Part shown: positions 46,727-57,947 of the stretch, one piece after another
Layout: every line of letters begins with the position of its first letter
Numbering within the stretch: the stretch's first letter is position 1
NCBI RefSeq assembly: GCF_016808335.1
Contig: NC_053147.1
Location: 24,740,913 to 24,804,912, forward strand
Reading direction: 5' to 3'
Source: Panicum virgatum
Lineage: Eukaryota; Streptophyta; Magnoliopsida; Poales; Poaceae
Length of the DNA: 64,000 nucleotides
Position numbers and translations under genes: made by a program
The notes under the pieces: generated by a model
Database searches by the model: none
Told to the model about the DNA's origin: nothing
What the model saw: the letters and a program-made list of their open reading frames with translations, nothing else

Positions 46727-49700
46727 ATGGACAGATCTATGTTCCGTGAGCCGGCGGCGATGGAAAGAACAACTCCATCAACGAGGATCGGGGCCACAAG
46801 CTGGTCCTTGGTTCAGGAGCTCATCGCTGGTACTCTCCCAACCCCAGATCTGTACATCCCCGATGAGAATCGTGGCGGCGACATGTATGGTACATCTCCT
46901 TATCCTCTGATTGCAGCCGGCGCTGTCCATCCTGGTGGGTCAAATCATGCCCCGCGAGATGGCAAGGTTCCACATCATGATGCTACAGGATTTATGGGAG
47001 CGGGTGATCTTGATTATGGCAACGCTATATGTGGTAATCGGGCCCTTATGGAAAATACCATTCCATATGAGAGTTCTTTAGTGACTATTGCGAGCCAGGC
47101 TTATGCCGAAGTGGATGCTCCAACCTACAACGAGAGAGGGTTGTGGTCACCTAATGAGGACAGGTACAACAATCTACATTCTTTGTTGTTCATAGTGAAA
47201 TTCCTTTTCTAGTTTTTCTTGTCATGTGTACGTTGTGGCAATACAAGATTTTTGATTTGTGCCATGAATTAGATGATTTTTCTTTCACACCTGTTCATCC
47301 CTTGACATGACACATGATTTCAGCAATCTTTCTTTTAAGTGTATACTTATCCTCCAACCATGGTTTTTGTGCAATCCTTAATTAATTGCTAATCATTGAG
47401 TAGTATGATTTAATGACGAATATATGCCCCCTCATAATTGCATACCCTACTTCCTTTCTGTAATACTGGAGGTTGGAATTGTAGTATTCTATGAATCAAA
47501 CCCAAGTATTGGAGCATTGTAGTTTTGTTCACGTATAACAAAATATCTAGATTTGGTTGCAGTTTGAAATGTCCTGTTGCGTGTCTTGTGGCCCCAAAAT
47601 GTTTATGTGCCTCTTTTGTGTTGAATTCCAGTAAGCTTAGAGAGCTTGTGAGTAAGATAGGTGTAAAGAAGTGGTCCAAAATTGCAAAGGATCTCCCAGG
47701 CAGGATTGGAAAGCAATGCAGAGAGAGATGGATGAACCATTTGAAGCCTGGCATTAAGGTATTTCTACCTTTCCAATGGTTCTTTTAAGATTGATTTCTC
47801 GATCATAGATATATGCTTTCCTCAGATTATTCACTATAGAGTATCATATCACTAAAATATGTGTATACTTTCTCTTCAATAAATATAATGTTTTATTCAT
47901 TCCTTGTGTATACTTTCTATATATTTTCCTTATACATAGGATAGGATACATGTTATTTTGTTCTTACACGTATTATTACCAACTTCATATATCTTTTTTC
48001 CTATATTTTAGATGCGAAAAAAAGGAAGGGAACAACATCTCTAATTGAATCATATTAGAATATGTTGCCGTGAGATCTTCATAAGGAAATCAACTATCTA
48101 AACTATAGTATATATAGATTAGTTGTATAATTGCACATCCTGGTGAAATTGTTTTTGCATACATACAAATCAATTTTTTAGGAATTGCACTTTACTTTGT
48201 GTCCTTCTAGATATAAATGCTTTGTACACATACAGATAAATTTCTTGGCAATTGTGCTTAAGGAGATTTTTCTGGATGTTTTGTACCCAATTTCTAACTA
48301 GATATTTATGCGCAACCAATTTGCTATGTTTGTATTTGAGAGAATGCTTTTTCTGATTTTTTTTTCTTGGAACATTAATTGAACAATTGATTCTTTATGA
48401 TCTTTATTTGATGCCTAGTGTGCAGTTTGAGCCACAAAATTGTAGTGAAACAATATAAGGATATCTTTGATGTTTTCCTTTCTATTGGGTTAACATGGCA
48501 TTTTGTAGATGGCTGACCTTGTTTATTAACATGTGAGTCTATATTATTTTCCCAATAATTTTCTTATCGGTTTTCACCAAAGAATTAATGTGGAAGGAAC
48601 ATTGAATAAGTACATACATATATATAGCCTAACCGCATGGCAAGACATTTGATATACATCTATTGTTATACATAGTACTAAGTTATAATAGTGCTCCTTC
48701 CATAATTTCGTATTGTTATATTAGTATATATCTTCAACTTTCAAATTAGATCCTAAGCAGAGTACTGGACTAGTGGACTATGGAATATCAAAATCAGTGA
48801 ACCTTTTTGTTTATCATTCAGGCATATTTTAAACTCTTTTTTTTACTTGCATGCTCCCACAATTTGTGTTTGTGCGCTTCGTGTTCTGCAGGAGACTGCC
48901 TGGACAGAGGAAGAGTACCAGATGCTTATAACCTGGCACCGGAAGGTCGGCACCGGTTGGGCTAAGATGGCAAAGCACATCCCTGGCCGTCCAGAGAACA
49001 GCCTCAAGAACCGCTGGAACGCGACCTGGCGCCATGTGAAGAAGAACAAAGAGACGATTGAGATGGCCGTCAACGATGGGACCCACCCCAACGCCCTCGT
49101 GGTCTACATGGTGCGCGAGTGCGGTGCGCTGACGGAGGGGGCGGGCGCCCCGGCCAGAGCCGCTGACCCGCCGGTGCCGGATGCTGTGCCGGACGGCTGG
49201 CAGGTGGACAACAACCCCGCCGCCACGGAGCCATCGCCGGGTTCCAACTCGCCCGACCAGTGGTGGCTGCCGATGCTGTGCGGCGGCGGCACGCTGCCTC
49301 CACCGATTATGGAGGCGCCAGCGCCACTGCCAGACCACAACAACGTCGAGAGCTGCGTGTATGCTACGTACGACACCGACGGCTACATGCGCTACGTGCA
49401 CCTGCAGCCGACACCGGGGCACGACGGCGACGCTCCGGCCAACCAGGTCGTCGCCGCCGCCGCCGAGGCTCCCGGATACTACAACCCCCTGACGTTCCCG
49501 TACAACCCGCTCGCTGGGCAGCAAGTGTACGCCCACACCACCTACCCTGCAGCTGCAGGCAGCTACGGCCAGGAGGCCGTGCCGAGCTACTGCTACAGCA
49601 ACAGCGGCGGCGGCGGTGACGAGGCGCACGGCAACGCTGGCTCTGGTTCCGCGGCCCCGGAGCTGGCCGGCATGCCATTCAGCGCCAACGCGCCAGCTGC

Positions 49701-49731
49701 CCAGAACCAGCGCGGCGGCGGCGCCATTTGA
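46727..49731 (+). CDS. R2R3-MYB transcription factor, MYB98 class
   Basis: Three exons, 46727-47163, 47632-47758 and 48892-49731, with canonical junctions (GACAG|GTACAA, TTCCAG|TAAG, TTAAG|GTATTT, CTGCAG|GAGAC), give 467 codons. The DNA-binding domain starts late, after a 137-residue N-terminal region. R2 has W140, W160 and W179 and the motif PGRIGKQCRERWMNHLKP. R3 has W192, W211 and W230 and ends IPGRPENSLKNRWNATWR. GRIGKQCRERW in R2 and the long N-terminus are typical of the MYB98/MYB64/MYB119/MYB115/118 group, known from female gametophyte and embryo development; the role here is inferred from family only. The C-terminal 240 residues are Pro/Ala/Gly/Tyr-rich without known domains. Met at 46739 is an alternative start. 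Nuclear localisation is expected. Confidence 0.92.
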
Positions 49732-51184
49732 GGTGAGGAACCAGCATCTGATGAGACTGGCTACAGAGCTGCGTCACAGCAGTTCAGATACCATTTAAAT
49801 TAAGCGTCTTCTATGGACGGCGAAGACTTCTTTTGAGTTTCCATCGTTGAACCATGTCGTGTGACTGTCGAGTCGGATCGTTGAACTATGTCGTGTTGCT
49901 GTCGTGTCGTACTTTTTGCCTGTTGGAGTTTGATCTAAATAAGAACCTTGGTAAGCTTTGGACTACATCTGTGCTTTGTTTGCTGGTGCAGTTCATGCCT
50001 GATCATTCTGCTTTTAAATCTGTAATTGGTCGCGGTTTGGGATTTCTTGCGTTTCTCGTTTCATGTGCTAGGGGGTAATAAGCATGTCGTGATTTTGTTT
50101 TGATTTGAAATGTATTGACGAAAAGAAGCGTGCGGCTTTGGAGGTTGGACAAGCAGCTGGTGCAGTACAGTTTAAGCTGCAAGCCCCATTCGAACTGTAA
50201 CAAGTAACAACTGTGGTGGGCATCTCAGTGGGTTCAGTTCAGTCAGGGTCCGTCAACATTTGGGCACCTGCAGCTGGGAGTCCCCTCCACCAGACTGCCG
50301 TGCCTGCGTCCCCATTCGACCAATTTCTGAAGCGGCGCCTGTGCGGCCGCACCATGATTGTGTGTCGGGGGCATGGTCGGCATGCCCTGCGGCGGCACCA
50401 TGAAACAGACATACAGTGAAGTATACTACAGAACAAGTGCAGCATTGCTGTGTCCTTAACTTCTGCATCGATCACCCAGGTGCGGACAAGAAAAGGGGAG
50501 GGCAAAGGCACTTGCAGAGTTGCAGCAGGGAGCAGCTGCACAGAACGGCGTTGGCGCCACCGGGCCGGGCCGGTCTCCCGGTTTTTTCGTCGGCCGCAGG
50601 ACGCGGTCGCGTCGTGGTGCCTGCGCCACTAACACTAGCACCGGGCGAACCTCGCCGTGAAACGCGCAATGCCTTGGGCGTCAGTCCCCACCCTCATTCT
50701 TCATTCAGGAGGGGCGAGGAACCCCGAAATCCAGCGAGTTCCAGATCAGCTTTGCAAAAGAACCATTCAGCTACGCATTTTTTTTATAAGGTATTCAGCC
50801 AAGCCATTCGATGGCAATGTGCCAAGGAACATCCGGCCGGCCACCGGAGATGTCCATCAGCACCAAGTCAACTGCACCGCAAGTCCTATCATGTTGCAGA
50901 GGGATTTCGTGGCTGATCCATCACTCACGAATCAGTCAAGGCCAAGTGCTGCATGCAGAACCATCAGACAGTTCCATCATCCGCTACAGGCGCCCAGCTA
51001 AGCTAGCAAGTTAGGTCAGGGCAGGGCAACATTGTGCCTCACCTCGCCGGTGCCATTGCAGCCAATCGATCCGGCCATAACAAAACAAAGATTACTACCA
51101 ACGGTCGCAATCAGCTGTCGCTTTTACTTTAAATGTACTGCCACTAACTGGCGATTAGACTCGCCTCCACAAAAGTTCAGTTGC
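49732..51184. other. MYB 3' flank and intergenic, no gene recognised
   Basis: The first 350 bases should hold the MYB 3' UTR (AAATAAGAACC at about 49937). No motif is recognised in the remaining frames. Confidence 0.5.
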
Positions 51185-51507
51185 GCCCTGTTTGGTTACG
51201 GTAGCACGCACAATTCCCAAAAAAAAAATCTTCAATGCATGGAGTACTCAACGAAGTTTATTTTCAAAATCTTTTCACGGATGGGTGTAAATTTTCACGA
51301 CGAATCTAATGATAGTAATTAATCGATGATTGGCTACAGTGATACTACAGTACCATACTCTAATCGTGCGGTCAAAGGCCTCATTAGGTTCGTCTCGCGA
51401 TTTAGTGCAGGGTTGTGAAGTTAGTTTTGCAAATTGCCTTTATTTAGTACCCCTAATTATTGGTCAAATTTTTTGTGCTACTCATGCTACAACAAACCAA
51501 ACAGGGC
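51185..51507. mobile_element. TTTGGTT-type MITE
   Basis: Terminal inverted repeats GCCCTGTTTGGTT (left) and AACCAAACAGGGC (right) are perfect over 13 bp. The inner arms pair around CGACGAATCTAATGA and TTAGGTTCGTCTCGCG. Length is 323 bp. Clear flanking duplications were not seen. Confidence 0.8.
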
Positions 51508-51778
51508 CAAAATTTTCAAACTTTTCAAATTTTCCATCACATCTCCATCACATCGAAACATTAAATATAACAAATGATTCATGCATGGAGTACTAAATGT
51601 AGGTAAATAAAAAAACTAATTGAATAGTTTTGATGTACGTTGCGAGACGAATTTTTTGAGACTAGTTAGGTCATGGTAGGACAATATTTATCACAAACAA
51701 ACGAAAAGTGCTACAGTGTGCTACAGTGTGCGATGTGACATTTTCTCTCAAAATTTTGTGGATCTAAACACACCCCTA
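51508..51778. mobile_element. Adjacent truncated TTTAGTT-type MITE
   Basis: Sequence from AAAATTTTCAAACTTTTCAA to CTCAAAATTTTGTGGATCTA followed by AACACACCCC matches the body of the TTTAGTT MITE group, including ATTCATGCATGGAGTACTAA. Its left terminus is missing or overlaps the end of the preceding MITE, so one may have inserted into the other. Confidence 0.6.
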
Positions 51779-52960
51779 GCTTTCTTCAGGTTCGGCGAAC
51801 GGCGCCCGGATCTGCCGCCTAATCATTGCAGCTAGCTAGGATCGTTGCTAGTGGACTCCATATATCCCGGGCACTGCCAAGCGCCAAACCCCTCGCTCGA
51901 TCGATCGTTTCGCGACATGACATGCGACGGGCGAGCGCTCGATCGTCTTCTTCCTCGGTTCTGCAATATGCGTGCGAAACAGACACGTCCAGTCCGATAG
52001 ATCGCCCAACGTCGAGGCACATCTGCTCGGATGACGTATCAGTGACGTTTTCGTGACTGTGCTTGTCTCTCATGCGCAAGGATGATGTACAGCTCTGAAC
52101 AAGTACTTGTACCAGTGGGCTTGGGACCCGTAATACTGGTTTCACGGGTGACCGTAGCGAAGAAAACTCATGGTCGATTTCTGGACTCACCCACGTGACT
52201 CCAGTCCCCAGCCCTCCTCTCTCTCTCAGTTTCTCCTCTCTTTTCTCGTTCTTCCCCAGATCCGCCCCCAGGGCGAGCGGCCCGACGCCGGGCTCCGATC
52301 TCAAGGGAGCAATGCGGCAGGGAGGTGCGGCGGCGACGACCGGCACCCCTGCGGCGCTGGGAGCTCCGCCCCCCAGCGAGCCTTCTCTTCTCTAGATCCA
52401 GCGAGCGCTGGGGCCGGCGGCGCTGGGGGAGCTCCGCCCCCGGCGAGCGGCTCGGCGTTGGCTCTGGGGAGCTCCGCCCCCTAGGGCGAGCGGCGGTGGC
52501 GCTGGGAAGCGGCACGGCGGGGAGGCGCCGCGAGCCGGCGACTACGGTGGCGGGGAGGATGCGCCGCCGCCGGTTTTTTTTCATACAAATTTTTTTAAAA
52601 AAATATTAGCCGAGTTTTTTTTATTTGGATGTACATTTTTTGTTTCTTCCATTTGATAAATTTTTCTGTCAAATTTTTTCTCGTAATTTTTTTTTATCTC
52701 ACCAATTTGTTTCTTGAAAATTTTTCTACCCACCAAATTTTCACTTGAAAATTTTTTTGACTCATAAAAAATGTCTGAATTTATTTTTCTCAGAAAACGA
52801 CAAAAAAATTTCTAAAAACAGAAAAAAAATATTGTCGGAAAATCGACCGTACGGCCGCCTCCCGTACGGTTGACTGTAAATTAGCGTGGCCCCTTGGGAC
52901 CCAACTTGCACAATTCTCGTTTCGATTTTCTCACAACGAGGACCGAGAGAAAATGGAAAA
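51779..52960. other. Intergenic, unassigned open frame and GC-rich repeats
   Basis: A 175-codon minus-strand frame (52346-51819) is open but has no recognisable motif. At 52345-52490 the phrase GAGCTCCGCCCCC followed by GCGAGC recurs three times. From 52570 the DNA turns into A/T homopolymer-rich sequence. Confidence 0.4.
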
Positions 52961-52963
52961 GGA

Positions 52964-53585
52964 AAAAGTCTGATTTATACTCTTGAATTATTGCAAAAGT
53001 TTGATTTTTAATCTTAAACTACAAAACCGAATATGATAAGACATTCAACTATCGAAACTGGGTAAATTTGGCCCTTAGAGTGGTTCTGAATGTGGTTTTG
53101 TATTTTTAAGAAAAAATTTAAAAAATCTAATGAGATCTATAAAATCAAAACTAAATTATTTTAAAAAAGAAAATTATGAAACTAGTATTAAAATTTTTCT
53201 AAAAATGTAATCTATCCATTATTGCTCTATTTGAATCTTATTTATTCAAAAATAATAGGCATAACTACAAGCAACTAAATACTAAAAACATAAAAAATTA
53301 ATTCAAATAAATGACAATTATAGTGCCAATAGATACGTTACATTTTTAGAAAAATTTTGATACCCATTTTGTATTTTTTATTTAAAAAGAATTACTTATG
53401 AATTTTTTAGTTTAAATTTGATTTTAATTTTCATAAAATGAAAAACCACCTTCAAAACCACCTAAAGGGCCAAATTTGCCCGATTTCGATAGTTGGATGG
53501 TCTATCTTATCCGGTTTTGTAGCTTAAGGTTAAAAATTGAACTTTTTCGACAGTTCAAGGGTGGAAACTAGATATTCCCAAACGG
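52964..53585. mobile_element. Foldback element, arms of about 150-200 bp
   Basis: The left arm (TTGATTTTTAATCTTAAACT through ACTATCGAAACTGGGTAAAT to TTGGCCCTTAGAGTGG) pairs with the right arm (CCACCTAAAGGGCCAAATTT through CGATAGTTGGATGG to AGCTTAAGGTTAAAAATTGA). Arms are about 80 percent alike by eye. The AT-rich centre has no coding sequence. Confidence 0.7.
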
Positions 53586-53666
53586 AAATGGCACAACTGG
53601 CACCGTACCATATTGCACCCCGATTTTAAAATCTTTGATTATACATAAAAAAATATCCGGGGAGAT

Positions 53667-54265
53667 ATCCAAATTTAGTAGTAGTATCAACTAAAATTTA
53701 GCATATCTGTAGTAGCATTTCATCAATTCCAATTATAGGTTGTTTTCTATATACATAACATCTACTATACGCACCGAGATATACGGTATGTCTAGATAGT
53801 AGATACATAGAAAATATTGTGTGTTTAGAAAATTCAAAACAACCTATAGTTTGGAATGAAGGAAGTAATTAATGTGTTGGTATATCTGTCAAGGAGAGTA
53901 AGAAATGATTATATATATATTGGGTCACTCTTAATTGAGTTTGATTCCCATTTAATTTGAGCAGGATTTTTTATGATGTTTCAAATAAGCAAAGAAGAGA
54001 GAGAATTAAATAAGCAAAGAAGAGAGAGATATCAAATTTAGTAGTAGTAGTATCAACTAAAATTTAGCATATATATAGTAGCATTTCATTCATTCTAAAT
54101 TATTGGTTGTTTTTCTAGATAGCATTTATTATGCGCCGAGATATATGGTATGTCTAGATACATAGAAAATATTATGTTTTTAGAATTTTAGAAAATTCTA
54201 AATAACCTATTTGGAACTAAGGAAGTAATTAATGTGTTGGTATATATGTCAAGGAGAGTAAGAAA

Positions 54266-54321
<56 letters not shown>

Positions 54322-54817
54322 GTCACTCTTAATTGAGTTTGATTCCCATTTAATAGGTGCAAGATTTTTTTTTATGATGTTTCAAATAAGCAAAGAAGAG
54401 AGAGAATTAAGTAAGCAAAGAAGAGAGAGATATCAAATTTAGTAGTAGTGTCAACTAAAATTTAGCATATATACAGGAGCATTTCACTCATTCTAAATTA
54501 TTGGCTGTTTTTCTAGATATATGGCATTTACTATGCACCAAGGTATACAGTATGTCTAGATACATAGAAAATATTATGTATTTAGAAAATTCAAAATAAC
54601 CTATTTGGAACTAAGGAAGTAATTAATGTGTTGGTATATCTGTCAAGGAGAGTAAGAAATGATTATATATTAGGTCATTCTTAATTGAGTTTGATTCCTA
54701 TTAAATAGGAGCATAATTTTTTTATAGTGTTTCAAATAAGCAAAGAAGAGATAGAATTAAGTAAGCAAAGAAGAGAAAGATATCAAATTTAGTAGTAGTA
54801 GTATCAACTAAAATTTA

Positions 54818-54889
<72 letters not shown>

Positions 54890-55180
54890 GCATTTCATTC
54901 ATTCTAAATTATTGGTTGTTTTTCTAGATATATAGCATTTACTATGCACTGAGATATATGGTATGTCTGGATACATAGAAAATATTATGTATTTAGAAAA
55001 TTCAAAATAGCCTATTTGGAACTAAGGAAGTAATTAATGTGTTGGTATATCTGTCAAGGAGAGTAAGAAATGATTATACATATTATGTCACTCTTAATTA
55101 AGTTTGATTCCCATTTAATAGGAGCAAGGATTTTTTATGATGTTTCAAATAAGCAAAGAAGAGAGAGAATTAAGTAGGCT
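53667..55180. repeat. Four-unit tandem array, 350-400 bp per unit
   Basis: Units start with AATTTAGTAGTAGTATCAAC near 53672, 54031, 54433 and 54785. All contain ACATAGAAAATATTRTGT, the phrase AAGGAAGTAATTAATGTGTT and AAGCAAAGAAGAGAGAGA. Length differences come largely from (TA)n expansions at 54269-54318 (unit 2) and 54820-54885 (unit 4), which sit at different places within the unit. No coding sequence. Confidence 0.88.
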
Positions 55181-55761
55181 ATCCAAATAAAACCAGCTGT
55201 ATACGGTTTCAGCTCTTGACGAGTCATAGAATTAAACCCATGGAACCTATGAGCAACAAATAAAATGAAATACTCAGGAGTAATGTATTTGAGAAAGAGT
55301 TTCAACTATGTTTTTTTGTTGATGTGATGGACACTCTTTAGAGTAACAAAACGAATCCTTCCATTGAGATTATCCGCCTAGTACCAATAATAGCAGGTCT
55401 CATGCGTAGGGATAAACTGCATCGTATTGCATCCATATTTTGAAATCCTTGGTAGATACCACAAATTTAAAATATATCCAGGGGATCGTATTGCATCTCG
55501 TGGTGACTTATTTAATTAAATTTTGTGGAGATCTATGAATAACAAAACGGAATACTCATGGAGGTGTTGCTTTGGTGAACGAGTTTCAACCATGATTTCA
55601 TTTGTAGGCAAAAATGTTCATCAACAACGAGATGTCCGTGATTTCATCAACTTTAAGATGTGTTGGTCGTCTCTCGAAGCTACTCCTGGGGTTAGGTTCA
55701 TGTATTCAAAGTAGTGAGTGCGTATTTCACAAAAAGTTGTTTTAAACTTTCAAAGTTATAA
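55181..55761. other. Intergenic, nothing recognised
   Basis: AT-rich sequence between the tandem array and the Pack-MULE. No gene seen. Confidence 0.5.
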
Positions 55762-55770
55762 AATTATTAA

Positions 55771-57047
55771 GAGTTAAATACACCCGCGGCCCTCAAACTT
55801 GTCCCGAGTTGTCACTTTGGTCCATGAACTCGTAAAATCGAAATCTGGCACCCTGAACTTGTTAAGTTGTGCCACTTAGGTCCATACCCCTTGACGTGGC
55901 GCCACATGGCATGAATATATGCAAAAAGGCCCCTCCAAATTTGCCTTCTTCTCCTCTCCTGCCCCTACGACCTCCCGGCGCTGGCGGCCGCTCGCCTCCA
56001 CCAGGTCCGCCACCTCGATGGCCCAGACCGCCTTGAGAGTGAGCAGCTCGGGGTCCCCGAGCCCCGTCCCGACCAGTGCCACCCTCCTAGGCTCGCCGCC
56101 GCCGCCCTCCCCCTCGGCACCCTCGCCATGTAAGCCCTCAGCGCATCCAGGAGCCTGTGCAGCTCTGGCAGCGGAGGACGACGACAACGCGGGCTTGGAG
56201 GAGCCGTCGGCGGCTTCGGACTGGGTGCCGCGGAGGTAGCACGAGGAGGAGTTGGCCTCGTTGAAGGGCGAGGCGGCGGAGGCACGGACGGCGGTGCCGG
56301 CGCAGGGCTTCGCATTCGCGGCAGCGACGGTGAGGGAGGAGATGGAGACGGGCGTGGAAACTGAGGCCGGCTGCGGCGTAGGACCAGGCGTCATGGCGGT
56401 AGCGCGAGGAGGAGGTGGCCTCGGTGAAGGGCGGGGCAGCGGAGGCATGGACGGCGGCGCCGGTGTGGGTCTCGCGTTAGCGGTGGCGGCAGCGTGGAAG
56501 GAGATGGAGGTGGGCGCAGAAACAGAGGCCGGCCACAGTTGGAAGCTGGGCGCGCGGACGGCGAGAGCCATGGCGACGCGGCTAGGCGGGGGGCTCGGGG
56601 AGCGGGTGGCTGGCCGCCGTTGGTTGGTGCGGGCTTTATAGGAGATGCTGCGGACGGGATCTCGTGCCGGACCTGGACATCCGCCAGGAGCACCGCCGCT
56701 CCCATCGTCTGCCCTGCTGCTGCGCTGCCGCGCGAGGCAGAGGGCGGGGCCGTGCCCTGCCGCCCCGACCAGAGGCGCATGGAGGCGGCCGGCCACCGGG
56801 CCTGACAACGCGTAGGTGGAGGCGGGCGGCCGCCGGAGTTGGGAGGCCGCCGGGACTGGGGAGGATAAGATGGCTAATTTGGAGGGGCTTTTTTTGCATA
56901 TATTCATATCATGTGGCGCCACGTCAAGGGGTATGGACCTAAATGACACAACTTAACAAGTTCAGGGTGCCAGATTTCGATTTTACGAGTTCGTGGACCT
57001 AAGTGGCACTTCAAGACAAGTTCGAGGGCCGCGGGTGTATTTAACTC
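55771..57047. mobile_element. Pack-MULE with perfect 9-bp TSD
   Basis: The ends are inverted repeats of about 170 bp: GAGTTAAATACACCCGCGGC on the left matches the reverse complement of the right end. Flanks are AATTATTAA on both sides (55762-55770 and 57048-57056), a perfect 9-bp Mutator-type duplication. The TIRs extend inward to TTTGGAGGGGC at about 55940 and 56880. Between them is GC-rich captured gene DNA and no transposase, which is the definition of a Pack-MULE. Confidence 0.95.
55945..56642 (-). pseudogene. Captured 5' part of a uroporphyrinogen-III C-methyltransferase (SUMT/UPM1) gene
   Basis: On the minus strand, an apparent TATA box (CCTATAAAG, 56642-56634) is followed by an ATG at 56571 in good context and a Ser/Ala-rich transit-peptide-like region (MALAVRAPSFQLWPASVS). 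The frame reaches RRVALVGTGLGDPELLTLKA, continuing VWAIEVADLVEA. GTGxGDPELLTLKA is the SAM-binding signature at the start of the tetrapyrrole methylase domain of siroheme-synthesis SUMT. The rest of the domain is absent; the reading runs into the TIR. The transit-peptide part is duplicated in tandem with a frame change. So promoter, leader and first exon were captured, not the enzyme. The parent gene is not in this window. Confidence 0.8.
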
Positions 57048-57056
57048 AATTATTAA

Positions 57057-57586
57057 TTAAAATATTTTCATGGTTGACACTTAATATTTGGAATAGTTTA
57101 TTTTAGATATTGTCCTTATAAAATCTATAAGTGATGTGGACAATATTGAAGACAAGGGCTATATATCTGCCTATCTCTCAAACTTTTGTTGATGCCCTCG
57201 TCACCTTGTGTGGGTGGTGGATTTTCAACTACTCATAAACCTATTTACATCTTGTTAGCTCATCGTGGACATTATTACAACTTGTCTTTTCTTTTTCTTT
57301 CTTTCTTTTTTAAAATACATTGTGGGCTACATCTACCGCTCCTATCTGGAACCGATTCCATCGAGAGGCTCTGATAAGCCTGAGTGGAATTTAGGCAGGA
57401 TCTGGGCCATATTGCCGAAGGCAAAAGAATCTATCAGAAAAACACAGACTTTGCTGAGTTAGGCGTAGCCTAGGGGCCCTAGACTTAGTATAATGTCCTG
57501 GGCTACCTCTGACTATATATTCCCAAACTGAAAAACATATAAAACCACAGAGAAGCCTTTCTCAGTGTGTGTACCAGACTACCAGG
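57057..57586. other. Intergenic, nothing recognised
   Basis: AT-rich spacer between Pack-MULE and mini-CACTA. No coding signal recognised. Confidence 0.5.
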
Positions 57587-57947
57587 CACTACTAGAAAAC
57601 ACGCCAAAAGTCGGGGTGGATGGAACCTAGGCATGCAAAAGTTACCACCCGGTACCAATGGAGAGCCTTAGGTATCGGTTGGTGTTACCAACCAGTACTT
57701 TAGGCTCATTCATATGTTACTTCAAAAGAAAAATATCTATCTTCTCCTCAAAAGTAATGTGTAGGTGAGATGGTAAGAAAAATACACGCGAGGCAACAGA
57801 TTCTGAGTTCGAATCTAAGGCACCGGTTATTTTAACCGGTGCTCATGACCGTGATTTTTTGTCTCGGTTTCCAGGTACCGGTTCAAAAACCGAACCGGTA
57901 CCTAAGCCCCTTCCTAACAGGTGACTTTGGACCTTTTTACAGTAGTG
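57587..57947. mobile_element. Miniature CACTA element (361 bp)
   Basis: It starts CACTACTAGAAAACACGCC and ends TTTTTACAGTAGTG, typical of grass mini-CACTA elements. The interior has repeated ACCGGT motifs (for example GGTACCGGTTC and GAACCGGTACC). The flanking triplets AGG and ATG differ at one position, so the target duplication is degraded. Confidence 0.75.

Noticed and set aside
51819..52346. 175-codon minus-strand frame
   Set aside because: No domain, no promoter or splice support; overlaps GC-rich repeats.
55876..56949. 357-codon open frame as a functional SUMT gene
   Set aside because: It contains only the transit-peptide region and the first motif of the methylase, then runs into the MULE terminal repeat.
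57770..57830. tRNA gene suggested by a GAGTTCGAATCT box
   Set aside because: No acceptor stem or anticodon arm can be formed; it lies inside a mini-CACTA.
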